NCBI GenBank assembly: GCA_011390055.1 | Contig: JAABTC010000004.1 | Coordinates: 1 to 18,439 of the forward strand | Direction of reading: 5' to 3' | Origin: Burkholderiales bacterium | GTDB lineage: Bacteria; Pseudomonadota; Gammaproteobacteria; Burkholderiales; Burkholderiaceae_C | DNA: 18,439 bases | In this document: piece by piece, positions 1 to 8,976 of the stretch | How the letters are laid out: each line of letters begins with the position of its first letter | Position numbering within the stretch: position 1 is the stretch's first letter | Notes under the pieces: model-generated | Seen by the model: the letters and a program-made list of their open reading frames with translations, nothing else | Databases searched by the model: none | What the model was told of the DNA's origin: nothing | Translations under genes and position numbers: made by a program

Positions 1-342
1 CGTCTCCGATGCCAGCAGCGCGAGCACCTGGCCGCGCTTGACGCGGTCGCCCACCTGGGCCCGCACCTCGGTCAGCCGCAGACCCTGGGCTTCGGCGCCG
101 ACGCTTGCTTCCTGCCAGGCGGTGATGCTGCCGTTGGCGGCGAGCGTCTGCGGCCAGCGCGTGGCCTGCGGCGTGGTGACCGTGACGGTGAGCGAGGGGC
201 GGGCCGGCGTGGCGCCTGCGGCGGGCTTGTCGTTGGCCGCGCGCACGGCGAGCGCCGCGGCGGTCAGGCCGAGCAGCGTGGCCACGAGGGCGGCGGCGGC
301 GAGCTTGCTTCGATTCGAAAACATGCTGAAAGCTTCCTTCAT
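1..342 (-). CDS. RND efflux periplasmic adaptor subunit (HlyD/MFP family), N-terminal part
   Basis: This frame encodes 114 residues with no stop before the left edge, so only the N-terminus is present. Residues 1-13 are polar and basic. Residues 14-34 form an Ala/Leu-rich hydrophobic segment that fits an uncleaved signal anchor or signal peptide. The rest resembles the start of a membrane-fusion protein: a beta strand (LTVTVTTPQATRW), a GSITAWQEASVGAE segment, and a biotinyl-lipoyl-like half motif ending in VGDRVKRGQVLALL. In tripartite efflux pumps such proteins bridge the inner-membrane RND transporter and the outer-membrane channel. The start ATG overlaps the stop of the upstream outer-membrane factor gene (TGATG), and a GAGGAA ribosome-binding sequence lies just ahead, so translation is probably coupled. 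A second in-frame ATG at 324 is a weaker alternative. The transporter gene would be expected beyond the left edge, which is inference. Confidence 0.85.
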   Translation of the reverse strand, partial: MKEAFSMFSNRSKLAAAALVATLLGLTAAALAVRAANDKPAAGATPARPSLTVTVTTPQATRWPQTLAANGSITAWQEASVGAEAQGLRLTEVRAQVGDRVKRGQVLALLASET

Positions 343-1772
343 CACGGGTTCCTCGATGGGGCGACGGGCGCTGCATCGGCGGCCGACCAGCCTCCGCCGA
401 GGGCGCGGTACAGCGCGATCCAGGCCAGCACGCGTTCGCGCTGCACGGTCAGCAACGCGCTCTGTGCGGCCAAGGCGGTGCGGCGCGCATCTTCGCGGTC
501 GATCAGGCTGCCCGCGCCAATGCGCCAGCGTTCCTCGGCGGCGGCAAAGTAGTCGCGAAAGCCCAGTGCCGCGCGCTCGGCATCGGCTTCGCGCCGGGTG
601 GCCGAGTCCAGGCGCAGCAGGGCTTCTTCCACCTCGCCGACCGCACGCCGCAGCCGGTCATCGAGCAACGCACGCGCTTCGTCGTAGCGGCCACGCGCGC
701 CCTCCTCGCGCGCCGCGATCGCGCCGCCATCGAAGATCGGCAGCGACAAGCTCGGCCCGAACCCCCAGGTGCCCGCGTCGCTGCTCGCACCCCCGACCCG
801 CAAGCCGGCGATGCCCAGCGTGCCGGCGAACGACAGCCGTGGATAGCGCGCCGCTTCGGCCACGCCGACCTCGGCGGCGGCCGCCACGACGTCGCGTTCG
901 GCTGCCGCGATGTCCGGGCGTTGCGCGAGCAGCTGGGCTGGCAAGGTGGCGACACTGAACTGGGCCGGGCTCGGCAGCTGCGCGCTGCGCGGGGCCAACC
1001 CATCGCGCAGCGCCGCCGGGGCCTGGTCCGTCAGCACCGCCAGGGTCTGCAGCAGCACGTCGCAGTCGGCGCGCTGGGCGATCGCGCGGTTGCTGGCGTC
1101 CGCCGCTGCGGCGTCGGCCAGTGCGCCGTTGGCGGGTGCCTCGAAGCCGACGCGTACCTTCTCGCTCGTGAGGCCTGCGATCTGCCGCTGCGATCCCGCG
1201 TCCTGGTCGAGCACCGTGCGCTGAGCTTCACAGGAGCGCAGCGCGACGTAGCTTTGCGCCACCTCGGCCGCCAGGCTTACGCGAGCCGCGTGCCAGCCGA
1301 GCGTGGCCTGCTCGGCCCGTGCCGTGGCGGCAGCGACCTCGGCGCGGCGCGCGCCGAAGAGGTCAATCTCCCACTGCGCATCGGCGCTCGCGCCGTACTG
1401 GCTGACGCTGCCGAACTCGGTGGCGGTGCTGCGACCCCGGTTGGCCTGGGCGTTGAGGTCGAGCCGCGGCAGTCGCGCAGCCTCGGCGCCGCGCAGGCCG
1501 GCACGCGCCTGGCGGATGCGGGCGGTGGCCTGCGCCAAGCTCGGGCTCGTCGCCTGGGCCCGGTCGATCAGCGCCGCCAAAAGCGGATCGTCGAAACGGG
1601 GCCACCAGCCGCTGAGCGCCCGGGCATCGCCGCCGTGGGGCAGGGTGGCGCTCCATGCGGCTGCGGGTGGCGGGCTCGGCGCGCTGGGCAGGCGCGGTGT
1701 GCTGCACCCGGCCAGCAGCAGCAAGGCCAGTCCGAGGCCGAGGGGGCGCAATCGCAAGACATCAGGCTTCAT
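342..1772 (-). CDS. Efflux transporter outer-membrane lipoprotein (NodT / OEP family)
   Basis: The product is 476 residues, the usual size for TolC-like outer-membrane factors of the NodT/OprM type. It begins with a lipoprotein signal peptide: basic start, a Leu-rich core, then LLAGC with the lipidated cysteine at residue 23. After a Pro/Ser linker come two outer-membrane efflux repeats of long amphipathic helices (for example SLAQATARIRQARAGLRGAE and AQRPDIAAAERDVVAAAAEVGVAEAARYPRLSFAGTLG), typical of the trimeric periplasmic tunnel. It should form the exit duct for the adaptor encoded immediately downstream. The start codon lies inside the end of the tetR gene (11-nt overlap), and its stop overlaps the adaptor start. 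The open frame continues upstream to 2063, but that extension lies inside tetR and lacks the signal peptide, so the lipoprotein start at 1772 was chosen. The substrate cannot be told from sequence. Confidence 0.93.
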   Translation of the reverse strand: MKPDVLRLRPLGLGLALLLLAGCSTPRLPSAPSPPPAAAWSATLPHGGDARALSGWWPRFDDPLLAALIDRAQATSPSLAQATARIRQARAGLRGAEAARLPRLDLNAQANRGRSTATEFGSVSQYGASADAQWEIDLFGARRAEVAAATARAEQATLGWHAARVSLAAEVAQSYVALRSCEAQRTVLDQDAGSQRQIAGLTSEKVRVGFEAPANGALADAAAADASNRAIAQRADCDVLLQTLAVLTDQAPAALRDGLAPRSAQLPSPAQFSVATLPAQLLAQRPDIAAAERDVVAAAAEVGVAEAARYPRLSFAGTLGIAGLRVGGASSDAGTWGFGPSLSLPIFDGGAIAAREEGARGRYDEARALLDDRLRRAVGEVEEALLRLDSATRREADAERAALGFRDYFAAAEERWRIGAGSLIDREDARRTALAAQSALLTVQRERVLAWIALYRALGGGWSAADAAPVAPSRNP

Positions 1773-2511
1773 CGGGATACGGCACAGTGGGTGGGTCGGC
1801 AGGCAGCGCCGCGGCGTGGCGGGCACTCTCGTGGGCGACGATGGCCATGCCCCAGTCGACGATCCGCGCCAGCGCATTCGACATCGGCTCGGGGCCGCGC
1901 AGCAGGTTGGGCGCCAGGATCTGCATGAACTCGCGCGACATGCAGTAGTCGTGTGCCATCGCGACCAGCGCAAACGCCAGGCGATGCACATCGTCGCCGG
2001 TGTCGGCGACGCCGATGTGACGGGCCAGCAAGCGCACCAGTGCCGCATGGTGCGGCACGACATGCTCGGCCACGGTGGCCGCGTACAGCGGGTTGGGCTC
2101 GACCATGCCGCGCAAGTGCAGGCGCATGTGCTGGGCGCTGGCCCCGTCGGCGCTGCCGATGAAGCCGCGCAGCACGCGCGTCAGCGCTTCGCGCAAGGTC
2201 AGCCCTGCATCGTCGATGCCGGCAAAACCCTCGGTCATCTGGCGCATCGGCGCCAGCAAGGTCTCGCGGTAGAGCCCTTCCTTGTCGCCGAAGTGGTAGT
2301 GGATTGCCGCGGTGTTCAGGCCGGCAGCGGCGCAGATCTCGCGCGTCGAGGCCTTGGCATAGCCCTTTTCGGCGAAGATCCGTTCGGCCTCGGCCAGCAG
2401 GCGGGCGCGGGCGGGATCACGCTTTTCCATGGCCGGCGCTTCGACGCCAGGCGCCGTCCCAGCGCTCTGGAACGCGTCCGACGGATCGAGGGGCAGGGGC
2501 GGTGCAACCAT
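1762..2511 (-). CDS. TetR/AcrR-family transcriptional regulator, CecR/YbiH-like (DUF1956 C-terminus)
   Basis: The product is 249 residues. An N-terminal TetR DNA-binding domain covers about residues 33-80, with the helix-turn-helix at roughly 55-76 (ASTREICAAAGLNTAAIHYHFGDKEGLY). The C-terminal ligand domain, with segments such as RLHLRGMVEPNPLYAATVAEHVVPHH and DVHRLAFALVAMAHDYCMSREFM, resembles the CecR (YbiH) subgroup, whose members control efflux genes. It is the first gene of a leftward operon with the outer-membrane lipoprotein and adaptor genes, and overlaps the former by 11 nt. Autoregulation through the inverted repeat just upstream is likely but inferred. The first 27 residues are a Pro/Ala-rich extension. 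An in-frame ATG at 2430 would remove it, but no clear ribosome-binding site precedes that codon. The start at 2511 has AGGA about 11 nt upstream, so it is slightly preferred. Confidence 0.88.
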   Translation of the reverse strand: MVAPPLPLDPSDAFQSAGTAPGVEAPAMEKRDPARARLLAEAERIFAEKGYAKASTREICAAAGLNTAAIHYHFGDKEGLYRETLLAPMRQMTEGFAGIDDAGLTLREALTRVLRGFIGSADGASAQHMRLHLRGMVEPNPLYAATVAEHVVPHHAALVRLLARHIGVADTGDDVHRLAFALVAMAHDYCMSREFMQILAPNLLRGPEPMSNALARIVDWGMAIVAHESARHAAALPADPPTVPYPDEA

Positions 2512-2536
2512 GAGGCCGCGATCCTAAGGGATCCCA

Positions 2537-2552
2537 TCAAGCGCTTGCTTGA
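2537..2552. promoter_or_regulatory. Candidate TetR-type operator upstream of the efflux operon
   Basis: The sequence tcaagcgcttgcttga is a perfect inverted repeat of 6-bp arms around 4 nt, with a second overlapping palindrome (caagcgcttg). It lies 26 nt before the tetR start, within the only non-coding stretch ahead of the efflux operon. TetR-family regulators commonly bind palindromes of this size next to their own gene, so it is the likely autoregulatory site. I could not assign convincing -35/-10 boxes around it. Confidence 0.6.
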
Positions 2553-2601
2553 CTGGGGTCTCTAAGGTGCGACCCTGGGTCTCCCGTCTGCCGCCGCGGT
2601 G

Positions 2602-5600
2602 TCAGGCCGCGACGTGCGTGGCTGTGTAGCGCGCCACCAGCGCCAGCAGGTCCTCTTCGGAGTACGGCTTGCCGAGGTAATGGTCGACGCCCAGCTCGGC
2701 CGCATGGTCGCGGTGCTTCTGCGCGATCCGCGAGGTGATCATGATCACTGGCAGCGCGCGCAAGCGGGTATCGGCACGCAGGTTGCGCACCAGGTCGAAC
2801 CCGTCCATGCGCGGCATTTCGATGTCGGACAGCACGACGGCCGGCAACTCCTCGGCCAGCTTGTCGATGGCGTCGAGCCCGTCCTTGGCCAGCACCACCC
2901 GATAACCCTCGCGCTGCAGCAGGCGCTGCGTGACGCGGCGCACGGTCAGCGAGTCGTCGACCACCAGCACCAGCGGCGCGATCGGCGGCGCCGGGGTCTG
3001 CGGGTCGGGCGCCGAAGGCCGGCTGCCACGCATGGCCTCGAGGGCTTGCTCGCCGTACAGCGTGGCCAGCGCCACCGGGTTGTAGATCAGCGCCGGTGCG
3101 CCGGAGGCCAGCAGCGTGATGCCGACCAGCCCTGGCACGCGTGCCAGTTGCGCCCCCAGGTTCTTGACCACCACTTCCTGGTTGCCGAGCACCTCGTCGA
3201 CGTGCAGCGCAATGCGCTGCTGCGCACTCTTGATCACCACGACATGCAGCGAGCGCGTGGCGATCTCCTGGCTGTGCGCGCTGCCTTGCAGCAGGGCGCC
3301 GAGCCAGAAGAACGGCAGCGTCTGGCCATTCAGCTCGTAGCGGCCGTTCTGGTGGGCGGCGGCCACTTCGTCGGGCTTGGCCCGGCGCACGGTCTCGAAC
3401 AGCGTCGCCGGCACCGCCACCGTCACATCGCCCGCGCGCAGCATCACCACCTGCGTCACCGCGGTTGTCAGCGGCATCAGCAACCGAAAGCTGGTGCCCT
3501 GGCCAAGTGCACTGGCGGTTTCGATGCGCCCGCCCAGCGCGTTGACCTCGCTGCGCACCACGTCCATGCCGATACCACGTCCGGCCAGCTCGGTGATCGA
3601 TTCGGCCGTGGAGAAACCGGGCGTGAAGATGAGTTGCGCGAGCTCGGCGTCCGGCACCGCGGCATCCGGTGGCAGCAGGCCGAGCGCCAGGCCCCGGCTG
3701 CGGATGCGGGCCAGATCCAGCCCGCCGCCGTCGTCGCGGAATTCGACCGCCACCTCGTTACCCTCGTGGGCCACCGAAACGGTGATCTGCCCGGCCGGCT
3801 CCTTGCCCGCCGCCTGGCGCACGGCCGGCAGCTCGATGCCGTGCGTGACGCAGTTGCGCAGCAGGTGCTCGAAGGCTCCGCCCATGCGTTCGAGCACCCC
3901 GCGATCGACTTCGATCGAACCTCCGACCAGGTCGAGCCGGACCTGCTTCTGGGTCTCCTTGGCGGCCTGGCGCACCACGCGGTAGAGACGGTCCGACAGG
4001 CTTTCGAATTCGACCATCCGCGTGCGCAGCAGGTCGTCCTGCAGATCGCGCGTCAGCCGCGCCTGCGCGGCCAGGTCGTCTTCGGCCGATTGCAAGGTGC
4101 GTTGCAGGCTGCGCTGCACGGTGGCGACGTCGTTGACCGACTCGGCCATCATCCGCGTGAGTTCCTGGAAACGCGTGAAGCGGTCCATTTCCAACGGATC
4201 GAAGGTCTCGCCGACCGCCTTGGCCGCCTCCATGCGCGAGCCGATCTGGGTCTCGGCCTGCAACTCGATCTCGCGCAACTGGCCGCGCAGCCGGTCCAGG
4301 TTTTCGCTCAGGTCACCCATCGAACTCTTGAGCTGACCGACTTCGGCATCGATGCGCGAGCGCGCGATGCTGACCTCCCCGGCATGGTTGACCAGGCGGT
4401 CGAGCAGCTGGGCGCGCACCCGCACGGTGCCTTGGCCGGTCCCTTGTGAAGGGCGGTCCTGGGCGAACTCGGCCACTGCGGTGGCCGACGGGACGGCCGC
4501 GGCCGCAAAGCGGTGCCAATCGATGGCCGCCGGCTCGGCGGCCGCTGCCGCGAAGCCGGGCTGAGGGGCGGGCGCATCGAGCGCCTCGGGCAGGGGCTGC
4601 GGCGCGAGGTCCGGTTCGCGTTGCGACGCGGCCTCCGGCGCCACCGCGAGCGCCGGGGGCGCCTCGGGCACCGAGATCGGCACGCTCGCCACCTGCTCCG
4701 ACGGCGGTGCGGGCTCGCCCGCGGGCAGCACCGCGCTGCCGCCGGCCACGGCAGCGAAGGCGGCCTCGATCGTGTCGGCCTTGGCGAGCAGCGTCTCGAC
4801 CTCGGCCGTGGTGGCGGCATCGGTGGCGGCCAGGCGCTCGATCGCCGTTTCGAGCCGGTGCGCCAGCTCACCCAAGCGCATGGCGCCGGCCAGCCGTGCA
4901 CCGCCCTTGATGGTGTGCAGCGTGCGCATGCAGGCCGCCGGCCGTGCGGCGTCGCCGGGCGCCTGGGCCCAGTCGCGCAAGCGCGCCGCCAGCTGCGGCA
5001 ACAGCTCGGCGGCCTCCTCCTCGAAGAACGGGAACAGTTCAGCGTCCACCGCATCGACCGCATCGAGGTCGTCGTCGTCCTCGAGCCCGGCCAACGGCGG
5101 CATCTCGATGCGCCGCGCGTCGTCGAGCGGCGCGTGCGCCGTCAAGGGCGACAGCGCATGGAACGGCACCCGGCCGAGGTCGAGCGTCTGCGCGCTGTCG
5201 GTCGACGCGGGCGCTGACCGGTCCGGCACCGCAGCGGCCTGCAAGGGTTCGCGTTCGGGTACCGGTGCAGGTTCCGCGGCAGGCTCGGCAACCGGCTCGG
5301 GTGCAGGTTCCAGCGCCGCGGCGGCCGCCATGTCCGGCATCACCCCCGGCATCACGTCCGGTACCGCATCGGCCTGCGATGCGGACGGCAGCAAGGGCAA
5401 CAGCGTCGACGGGTGCACCGCGGCCGAACTGTCCAGCGCTTCGGGCAGCCGCGTCTGCGACTGCAGCCGCTCGGCGCTGTGGCGCTCGTGGTCGACCAGC
5501 CGCTCGATCAGCCCGGCCGCGGGCGTCTTCAGGAAGCCGGCTGCGAACTGGTGCAGCAAACGGCGGATTTCGTCGGCGCTGTCGTTGAACAGCGCGGCTT

Positions 5601-8600
5601 CGGTTCGGTCGCCCAAGCCCAGCGCTTGCGACCGGGCCAGCGCATGCTCGAGCAGGCGCGCCAGGTGCGAGAGGTCGCTGAAACCGACCGTGGCCGAGTT
5701 GCCGGCCAGCGAATGCGCCAGCGCGACCGTGCTGTCGGCCACCGGATGGTGCAGCTCGTGCGCCCACTCGGCCAGCTCGATACCCAAGCGGCGCGACTGC
5801 TCGTCGGCCTCGTTCAGGAAGATGTTGAACAGCGGAATGCCCACGCGCAACGGGCCGATCTCTTTGTAGGCATCGGGTTCGGGTTCGGGCGGGTCCTCGC
5901 GCTCGGCCGAAGCCGGCGGCGGCAGGTCCAGCTGCATCGGCCCACGGGCGGTTTCAGGGACCGGCAGTGGTGCCGCGGCCAGCTCGCCGATGTCGAGCGA
6001 CATCATCGAAGAGACCGGATCGGGGCTGGGTGCACCCGCTTCGCGCTCGGGCGAAGCGATGGCCTGCAGTGCGTCGGTGCCGGCCACGGGCAGGCCAGCG
6101 GCTTCACCGAGGTCGAGGTCGAAGTCGACCGCGTCGGGCCCGGCGAGCATGCGGTCGAGCGGCTGGATCGCCGCCGCCGCAGGGCGCAGGTCGAGGTCGG
6201 CGCGGCTCGGCAGCTCGGGCAGCAGATCGAACAGCGGCATCGGTGCTGACACCTGCGGCGCGGTCATGTCCCCGGCAAGATCGAAGGCCTCGTAGGGCGC
6301 TGTGGCCGGCCCGACCGGCGCAGGGGGCGCCGCAACGGCCGGCGGGCTGACCAGCGGCGCGGTCTGCAGGTGCAGCGGAGCGCCCGGCAGCGCCAGGCGG
6401 CCGTGTCGACCGTCGACCCCGAAGGCCTCGACGGCACCCTGCACGTCCATGGCACGGTGGCCGCCGTCGCGTTGCGCGCTGATCGATTCGACCCAGTCGC
6501 CCAGGTAGGCCAGCACATCGGTCGTCAGCGCCAGCAGTTCGCCATCGGCGGCCTGGCTGTCGGCCAGACGCCGGTTGAAGAGTTGTTCGCAAGACCAGGC
6601 CGCCTCGCCGAACTCGGCCAGGCCGACCATCCGGGCACTGCCCTTGAGCGTGTGGAAGGCGCGCCGCACCGTGGTCATCTCGCCCAGGTCGTCGGCCGCC
6701 GATACCAGTGCCGCGAGCGCCTGTTCGGCATTCGCAATCACCTCGCGTGCCTCTTCCAGGAAGATCTCGCGCATTTCCGCGTCGTCTTCCAGCCCGGTCT
6801 TGCCGACCGGCGTGGGCGACGTGCTCAGCGACACGGCCGGCCGCGCGACCGGCAGCGCATCGAGTGCCGCAGCCTCGGACGAGGTGTGCACGAAATCGGC
6901 CATGGCCTGGGCCAGCTCTTCGCGCACGGCCTGCCGCTGCTCGTCATCGCGGGCATCGGCAAAGGCCGTCTTGACCGCGTGCATGGTCTCGGCCAGAACC
7001 GGCTGGTCGGCCACCATGGCTTCTTGCGACAAGCGTTCGAGCTCGCGCGAGACCTGCGCCAGCGGCACCTCCGGATGCGCTGCGGCCAATGCCAACGACT
7101 GGGCCTGCTCGATCAGGCGCGGCTCGACCGGCACAGGCACGGCCGAGGGATCGAGCGTGCCGAGCTCGGACGCGCGGTGGCTGCCGCCGCAAGCCACCGA
7201 GCGCAACAGACCGCTCGCCGCATCGAAGGCAAACAGCGACTTGGCCATCGCCGGCTGCACGCTGAGCATGTCGATCAGGAACCCGAGCGCGCCCAGGTTG
7301 CTCGCCAGGCGCTCGACGGCGCCGGCGCTGGCCAGCGACGGGCCGTCGGTCGGCGCGGCCACCAGCGCGTCGACGTCGTCGCGCATGCGCACGGCCGTCT
7401 GCGAGGCCTGGTCCAGGCCGAGCACCGAGAGCACCCCGCGCATCGAATTCAGCTGCGCCGGCACGGCATGCAAGGGCTCGCGCGCGGTGGGCTGGCGGAA
7501 GTAGGCATCGATCGCCTTCTCGGCCTCGGTCAGCGTGCCGCGCAGCTCCTGCACCACGCTGCCCATGGTCTGGCGGTCCGAGACGCGGCGGTACAACTCT
7601 TCCATCCAGGCTTCCAGCGCATCCGGCGCCTGCCCGGCCTGCACCCGGACGATGCGCTCGGCCAGCCGGCGCACGCGCTCGGCCTGTGCTGGATGGTCGA
7701 ACTCGCCGTCTTCCAGCGACGCCTCCAGGTAGAGCACCGCGGTGGCGACTTCCATCGCCAGCGCAGGCGGCGGCGCCGCGCCGCTGGCGGCGGTCTGGGC
7801 GGCCGCGCCCGCCAGGGCCTGGCCAAGCTTGTCGCCCGCGGGATAGAGCCGTTTCAGCGATTCGCCGACCAGGTGGAACTGTTCGTTCAGCGTGGCCAGG
7901 CGGTGCAGTTCCTCGCCGGCCACGGCCGACCAGCTTTCCTTGGCCGCGGCCACGCGCTTGCGTGCTTGAGCAATCAGCACCGGATCGAAGCGGCCGAGCT
8001 GCGTGGCCAGGTAATCGACCGGCGCGCGCCGCGCCAGGTTCCAGGCGGCGCGCACCGCGGCCAGGCGCGGTGCCTTGCGGCCGTCGCCGGGCGATGCGGC
8101 CTGGGCGCAGAAAAAGAGCAGGTCTTGCGCCAGGCGCTGCGAGACCTCGCCGGCCTGCGCCAGGTCGCCGCGTTCGCTCATGCGCAGCTGGGCCAGCAGG
8201 CGCGAAGCGACGCGCTTGCTGTACACGTCCGGTCGCAACAGGCCTTGCGCCTGGGCTTCGAAGAAGGCGCTGGCGAGCTGCCACGACGTGGCCAGCCAGG
8301 GCACACCCACCGGAGGGCCGCCACCCTGCATGCCGGCGGCGAGGCCGGCGAAGAGGTCGCTCAGGCGCGCGGCGGCCGGGCCGTCGGGCTGGCGCATCAG
8401 TCCCAGGGTCTGGGTTTCGACCTCGCTGCGCGTCTGGGCCCCGGCTTCCTGCGGCTCGGCGCTCGGGTCGGCGGCGATCGCATGCCACTGCCAGTCGTGC
8501 AGCCACAGATCGGCCGGATGGATGCGGTCGGCCCCGGCCAGCTCCTGCACGGCGCGGTACTGCGGAAACAGGGCCAGCGGCGAGATCGGCTTGTCGGCGA

Positions 8601-8976
8601 GCAGGCGGCCGAGGTAGTCGAGCAGCGCGAACGAGGCCTGCTCGATGGTCTCGGCCGACGCCGCATTCAGCTTCACCGGCCGCGCGCTGAGCGCGCTCAG
8701 CGCGGCCTCGCTGGCGCGCAGCAGTTGGGCCGCCGCCGGCAAGCCCACCAGCTCGAGCGCGCCCACGCCCTGGTGCAGTTGCGCCCGGGCGCTGCGCAAC
8801 ACGCCCGGATCGACGGCGTCGATGTCGGAGCCGGCCAACGCGTCGGCCTCGCGCAGGTAGCGTCGCATCGACTTGTGCGCCGCTTCGAGCGAGCGGCGCA
8901 GCTCGTCCTGCACCCAGGCCAGCGCACTCAGGTCATCGATCGTTTCGGTGTCGTGGGGCAGGTCCATGGCGTTCAT
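2602..8976 (-). CDS. chpA: ChpA-type hybrid chemotaxis histidine kinase with multiple Hpt domains and a C-terminal receiver
   Basis: This is a 2124-residue CheA-like kinase of the type IV pilus chemosensory system. The N-terminal part resembles FimL/ChpA and holds phosphotransfer (Hpt)-like helices. Candidate phosphorylated histidines are H68 (LHQGVGALELVG), H775 (FHTLKGSARMVG), H1088 (AHSLAGNSATVG) and H1354 (LHTIKGGARLAG). A further Hpt-like stretch carries Asn510 at the histidine position. Long Ala/Pro/Glu linkers separate these units. The CheA core follows: dimerisation helices from about 1515, ATPase N box H1704-N1708, G boxes DDGGGLD (about 1748) and GRGIGMD (about 1799), and a CheW-like regulatory domain at about 1836-1975. 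A receiver domain closes the protein (about 2003-2120) with D2007/D2008, phospho-acceptor D2051 and the KPY lysine. It should take signals from PilJ via PilI and phosphorylate PilG/PilH. Its start overlaps the pilJ stop (TGATG). It is shorter than P. aeruginosa ChpA and has fewer phosphotransfer sites. Some databases call such proteins PilL. Confidence 0.95.
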   Translation of the reverse strand: MNAMDLPHDTETIDDLSALAWVQDELRRSLEAAHKSMRRYLREADALAGSDIDAVDPGVLRSARAQLHQGVGALELVGLPAAAQLLRASEAALSALSARPVKLNAASAETIEQASFALLDYLGRLLADKPISPLALFPQYRAVQELAGADRIHPADLWLHDWQWHAIAADPSAEPQEAGAQTRSEVETQTLGLMRQPDGPAAARLSDLFAGLAAGMQGGGPPVGVPWLATSWQLASAFFEAQAQGLLRPDVYSKRVASRLLAQLRMSERGDLAQAGEVSQRLAQDLLFFCAQAASPGDGRKAPRLAAVRAAWNLARRAPVDYLATQLGRFDPVLIAQARKRVAAAKESWSAVAGEELHRLATLNEQFHLVGESLKRLYPAGDKLGQALAGAAAQTAASGAAPPPALAMEVATAVLYLEASLEDGEFDHPAQAERVRRLAERIVRVQAGQAPDALEAWMEELYRRVSDRQTMGSVVQELRGTLTEAEKAIDAYFRQPTAREPLHAVPAQLNSMRGVLSVLGLDQASQTAVRMRDDVDALVAAPTDGPSLASAGAVERLASNLGALGFLIDMLSVQPAMAKSLFAFDAASGLLRSVACGGSHRASELGTLDPSAVPVPVEPRLIEQAQSLALAAAHPEVPLAQVSRELERLSQEAMVADQPVLAETMHAVKTAFADARDDEQRQAVREELAQAMADFVHTSSEAAALDALPVARPAVSLSTSPTPVGKTGLEDDAEMREIFLEEAREVIANAEQALAALVSAADDLGEMTTVRRAFHTLKGSARMVGLAEFGEAAWSCEQLFNRRLADSQAADGELLALTTDVLAYLGDWVESISAQRDGGHRAMDVQGAVEAFGVDGRHGRLALPGAPLHLQTAPLVSPPAVAAPPAPVGPATAPYEAFDLAGDMTAPQVSAPMPLFDLLPELPSRADLDLRPAAAAIQPLDRMLAGPDAVDFDLDLGEAAGLPVAGTDALQAIASPEREAGAPSPDPVSSMMSLDIGELAAAPLPVPETARGPMQLDLPPPASAEREDPPEPEPDAYKEIGPLRVGIPLFNIFLNEADEQSRRLGIELAEWAHELHHPVADSTVALAHSLAGNSATVGFSDLSHLARLLEHALARSQALGLGDRTEAALFNDSADEIRRLLHQFAAGFLKTPAAGLIERLVDHERHSAERLQSQTRLPEALDSSAAVHPSTLLPLLPSASQADAVPDVMPGVMPDMAAAAALEPAPEPVAEPAAEPAPVPEREPLQAAAVPDRSAPASTDSAQTLDLGRVPFHALSPLTAHAPLDDARRIEMPPLAGLEDDDDLDAVDAVDAELFPFFEEEAAELLPQLAARLRDWAQAPGDAARPAACMRTLHTIKGGARLAGAMRLGELAHRLETAIERLAATDAATTAEVETLLAKADTIEAAFAAVAGGSAVLPAGEPAPPSEQVASVPISVPEAPPALAVAPEAASQREPDLAPQPLPEALDAPAPQPGFAAAAAEPAAIDWHRFAAAAVPSATAVAEFAQDRPSQGTGQGTVRVRAQLLDRLVNHAGEVSIARSRIDAEVGQLKSSMGDLSENLDRLRGQLREIELQAETQIGSRMEAAKAVGETFDPLEMDRFTRFQELTRMMAESVNDVATVQRSLQRTLQSAEDDLAAQARLTRDLQDDLLRTRMVEFESLSDRLYRVVRQAAKETQKQVRLDLVGGSIEVDRGVLERMGGAFEHLLRNCVTHGIELPAVRQAAGKEPAGQITVSVAHEGNEVAVEFRDDGGGLDLARIRSRGLALGLLPPDAAVPDAELAQLIFTPGFSTAESITELAGRGIGMDVVRSEVNALGGRIETASALGQGTSFRLLMPLTTAVTQVVMLRAGDVTVAVPATLFETVRRAKPDEVAAAHQNGRYELNGQTLPFFWLGALLQGSAHSQEIATRSLHVVVIKSAQQRIALHVDEVLGNQEVVVKNLGAQLARVPGLVGITLLASGAPALIYNPVALATLYGEQALEAMRGSRPSAPDPQTPAPPIAPLVLVVDDSLTVRRVTQRLLQREGYRVVLAKDGLDAIDKLAEELPAVVLSDIEMPRMDGFDLVRNLRADTRLRALPVIMITSRIAQKHRDHAAELGVDHYLGKPYSEEDLLALVARYTATHVAA

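Noticed and set aside
1773..2063. An upstream extension of the outer-membrane lipoprotein frame.
   Set aside because: It lies wholly inside tetR in another frame and would bury the lipoprotein signal peptide; the real start is at 1772.
2599..4449. A rightward open frame of 616 codons antisense to the ChpA kinase core.
   Set aside because: Its composition is Gln/His/Arg-rich with no recognisable motif, and the opposite strand holds invariant ATPase, CheW and receiver motifs.
4560..5400. Pro/Ala/Glu-rich stretches in ChpA as a sign of frameshift or a low-quality region.
   Set aside because: The frame stays open and the Hpt and kinase motifs on both sides are intact. Such linkers are usual between domains of ChpA proteins.
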